A stretch of 6,330 nucleotides of DNA from the NCBI GenBank assembly GCA_037444005.1, contig JBBING010000113.1, positions 1 through 6,330 on the forward strand. Reading direction: 5' to 3'. The notes beneath the pieces were generated by a model. That model had not been told where the DNA came from, made no database searches, and worked only from the letters and a program-made list of their open reading frames with translations. Source of the stretch: DATLZC01 sp037444005 (GTDB lineage Bacteria; Chloroflexota; Dehalococcoidia; DSTF01; JACRBR01). Shown in pieces: positions 5,274 through 6,330 of this stretch. The first letter of the stretch is position 1. The number at the start of each line of letters is the position of its first letter. The position numbers and the translations under genes are program-made.

Positions 5274-6194
5274 CACCAGCCTCACCTTCGTCTCGTCGCC
5301 GTCGCGCTCGGTCGTCACGCGGCCTTCCGCCTCCAGCTTCGCGAGGTGCGAGCGGACCTGGCTCTCCGCCATGCCGAGGAGCCGGCGGTCGAGTTCGGGG
5401 TAGATGGCGCGCACGAGGCGCCGGACGGTGTCGCGGCCTTCGCGGATCAGCGCGAGGATCTGTTCTTCTCGCTGATGCCGATGGTCGATGAGCTCCTGGA
5501 GCTTGCGGTGGGGCTCATTGACCGGAGGGCCGTGGCCCGGAAGGAGCAGGCGCGCGCCCACCTCCTGCATCTTGCGGAGCGAGGCGATGTACTGCGCCAT
5601 GTCGCCGTGCGGCGGAGGCGGCACCACCGTCGTGCCGAGCCCCAGGACGTTGTCTCCGGCGAAGAGCACCCCCTCGTCCTCCAGCAGCACGCAGAGATGG
5701 CCCGCCGTGTGTCCCGGGGTATGGATCAACCGCAGGCTCAGTCCGCCGACCGTGAGGCGCTCGCCGTCCTCGCACAGAATCGCGGGCTCCACGCGGGCCG
5801 CCTCCTCCCGGAACGCCTTCATGCGCTCCCGCGCCTCCCGCTGCTCCGGCGGCGCGTCGAGGTCCGACGGCACCTCCTCGGTCGCCGCCTGACGCAAGAG
5901 CGGCGCCTCCAGACGTTGCATCACGACGTCGGCGCCGGTGAGCGCCTGGAGACGCCGCGCGCCGCTCGAGTGGTCGTAGTGGTGGTGCGTGAGGATGAGA
6001 TATCGGACCGTGAGCGGCCCGAGCGCCGCCAGGGCCTCGCGTCGCGCCTCGAACGATTCATCGTCCGAGAAGCCTGCGTCCACCAGCGCCGCCTCGCCAC
6101 CCGCCCCGACAATGACGAAGACGTTCGGCGGGTACGGCTGAGGGAACCACGAGAGCCGGACCGGGATGTCGTGGACGTGGTCGGTGATCTGCAC
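5271..6194 (-). CDS. Metallo-beta-lactamase-fold hydrolase with C-terminal winged-helix region (LACTB2-like)
   Basis: From the GTG at 6192-6194 this is 307 residues. The start is chosen because MQITDHVHDIPVRL resembles the usual first strand of this family; an in-frame ATG at 6296 would add about 34 residues of unlikely sequence (ACHPCSRKE...). Metal ligands are complete: HxHxDH at H70, H72, D74, H75; H162 in TPGHTAGH; D181 in AGDN; H221 in LPGHG. This predicts a two-zinc hydrolase. Residues about 235-307 follow the catalytic domain with a helical segment (HRHQREEQILALIREGRDTVRRL) and a winged-helix-like end (AESQVRSHLAKLEAEGRVTTERDGDETKVRLV), the layout of LACTB2-type proteins. Human LACTB2 is a mitochondrial endoribonuclease; glyoxalase II-like or other thioester/ester substrates are alternatives, so the substrate is not assigned. 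The stop codon lies in the adjacent repeat array. The gene is probably transcribed alone or with something beyond the right edge. Confidence 0.92.
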   Translation of the reverse strand: MQITDHVHDIPVRLSWFPQPYPPNVFVIVGAGGEAALVDAGFSDDESFEARREALAALGPLTVRYLILTHHHYDHSSGARRLQALTGADVVMQRLEAPLLRQAATEEVPSDLDAPPEQREARERMKAFREEAARVEPAILCEDGERLTVGGLSLRLIHTPGHTAGHLCVLLEDEGVLFAGDNVLGLGTTVVPPPPHGDMAQYIASLRKMQEVGARLLLPGHGPPVNEPHRKLQELIDHRHQREEQILALIREGRDTVRRLVRAIYPELDRRLLGMAESQVRSHLAKLEAEGRVTTERDGDETKVRLV

Positions 6195-6230
6195 GCGCCG
6201 TATTGAATCAGACGGCGAACCCCGGGGCAA
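6192..6230 (-). promoter_or_regulatory. Candidate promoter directly upstream of the metallo-hydrolase GTG
   Basis: On the - strand, TTGCCC (6225-6230) and TTCAAT (6202-6207) are separated by exactly 17 bp. Each matches 4 of 6 bases of the -35 and -10 consensus. The -10 box is 7 nt from the GTG start, which would give a leaderless transcript. No SD precedes this GTG. The match is weaker than the two other promoters in the window. Confidence 0.35.
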
Positions 6231-6330
6231 TCGTCTGTACGGGTCCGGTACATGCCGTACACCTACCTCCTTTCTCGAGCATGGGTGGCAAGCCATTGTT
6301 GGTAGAATGCCAGCGGCGTTTGGTAGCCGA
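6195..6330 (-). other. Upstream region of the metallo-hydrolase, with an orphan extended SD sequence
   Basis: No complete gene is seen. On the - strand AGAAAGGAGGT (6265-6275) is an 11-nt match to the complement of the conserved 16S rRNA 3' tail, an unusually long SD. The starts it could serve, GTG at 6260-6262 (2 nt away) and ATG at 6251-6253 (11 nt away), are in a different frame from the hydrolase. That frame stays open to 5921, mostly inside the hydrolase gene. It may mark a leader peptide, a frameshift or chance. The right edge is otherwise featureless to me. Confidence 0.45.

Noticed and set aside
6195..6296. Longer N-terminus for the metallo-hydrolase from the ATG at 6296
   Set aside because: The added residues do not resemble the family's N-terminus, and the candidate promoter and orphan SD lie within this stretch.
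6290..6330. tRNA fragment at the right edge (GGTAGAATGCC resembles a D-arm; TTTGGTA resembles a Pro anticodon loop)
   Set aside because: The flanking bases do not form acceptor or anticodon stems, position 37 would be T, and the sequence is cut by the edge.
6303..6330. Right-facing start: TAGAAT box overlapping an ATG at 6307 that is open to the edge (MPAAFGSR)
   Set aside because: Only eight codons are visible, the -10 box overlaps the start codon, and there is no -35 or SD, so it cannot be supported.

Overview
This is a very GC-rich (roughly 70% by eye), densely coding bacterial window. The gene set and style fit Chloroflexota, perhaps near Dehalococcoidia: a RicT/PSP1 protein beside holB, Arg/Ala/Pro-rich proteins, little Shine-Dalgarno (SD) use, and heptameric 'GCTGA' intergenic repeats. 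That assignment is inference only; no marker here fixes the taxon. A run of exactly 100 N at 5039-5138 is a scaffold gap, so this is probably a draft or metagenome-derived assembly.

Layout, left to right. (1) The 3' end of rplL (ribosomal protein L7/L12), on +. (2) A 242-bp non-coding stretch with GC-rich inverted repeats, ending in a promoter-like -10 box 8 nt before the next start codon. (3) A two-gene + strand unit: a small envelope protein with an N-terminal Cys/His zinc-finger-like module, one membrane helix, a Pro/Thr stalk and a C-terminal LysM domain, followed 14 bp later by a small two-helix membrane protein of unknown function. (4) A convergent - strand unit read as lysA, holB, ricT. 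lysA overlaps holB by 8 bp if the upstream GTG is used; ricT follows holB after 73 bp and ends 6 bp from the stop of the + strand unit. (5) A tandem 7-bp repeat array of at least 230 bp including the gap. It reverses orientation internally, supplies a possible -35 box for lysA, and supplies the stop codon of the next gene. (6) A - strand metallo-beta-lactamase-fold hydrolase with a C-terminal helical/winged-helix region, then a non-coding leader containing an orphan, extended SD sequence.

How the genes work together: lysA (last step of lysine synthesis), holB (clamp-loader delta') and ricT (Fe-S protein of the RNase Y-associated complex) belong to different pathways. The holB-ricT pairing is, however, a known conserved neighbourhood (B. 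subtilis holB-yaaT). The two + strand envelope genes look like a co-transcribed pair.

No defence system, CRISPR array, insertion sequence or phage gene was seen. The most notable signals are the heptad array embedded in gene-boundary signals, a consistent pattern of -10 boxes 7-10 nt upstream of start codons (possible leaderless mRNAs), and the zinc finger-TM-LysM architecture.
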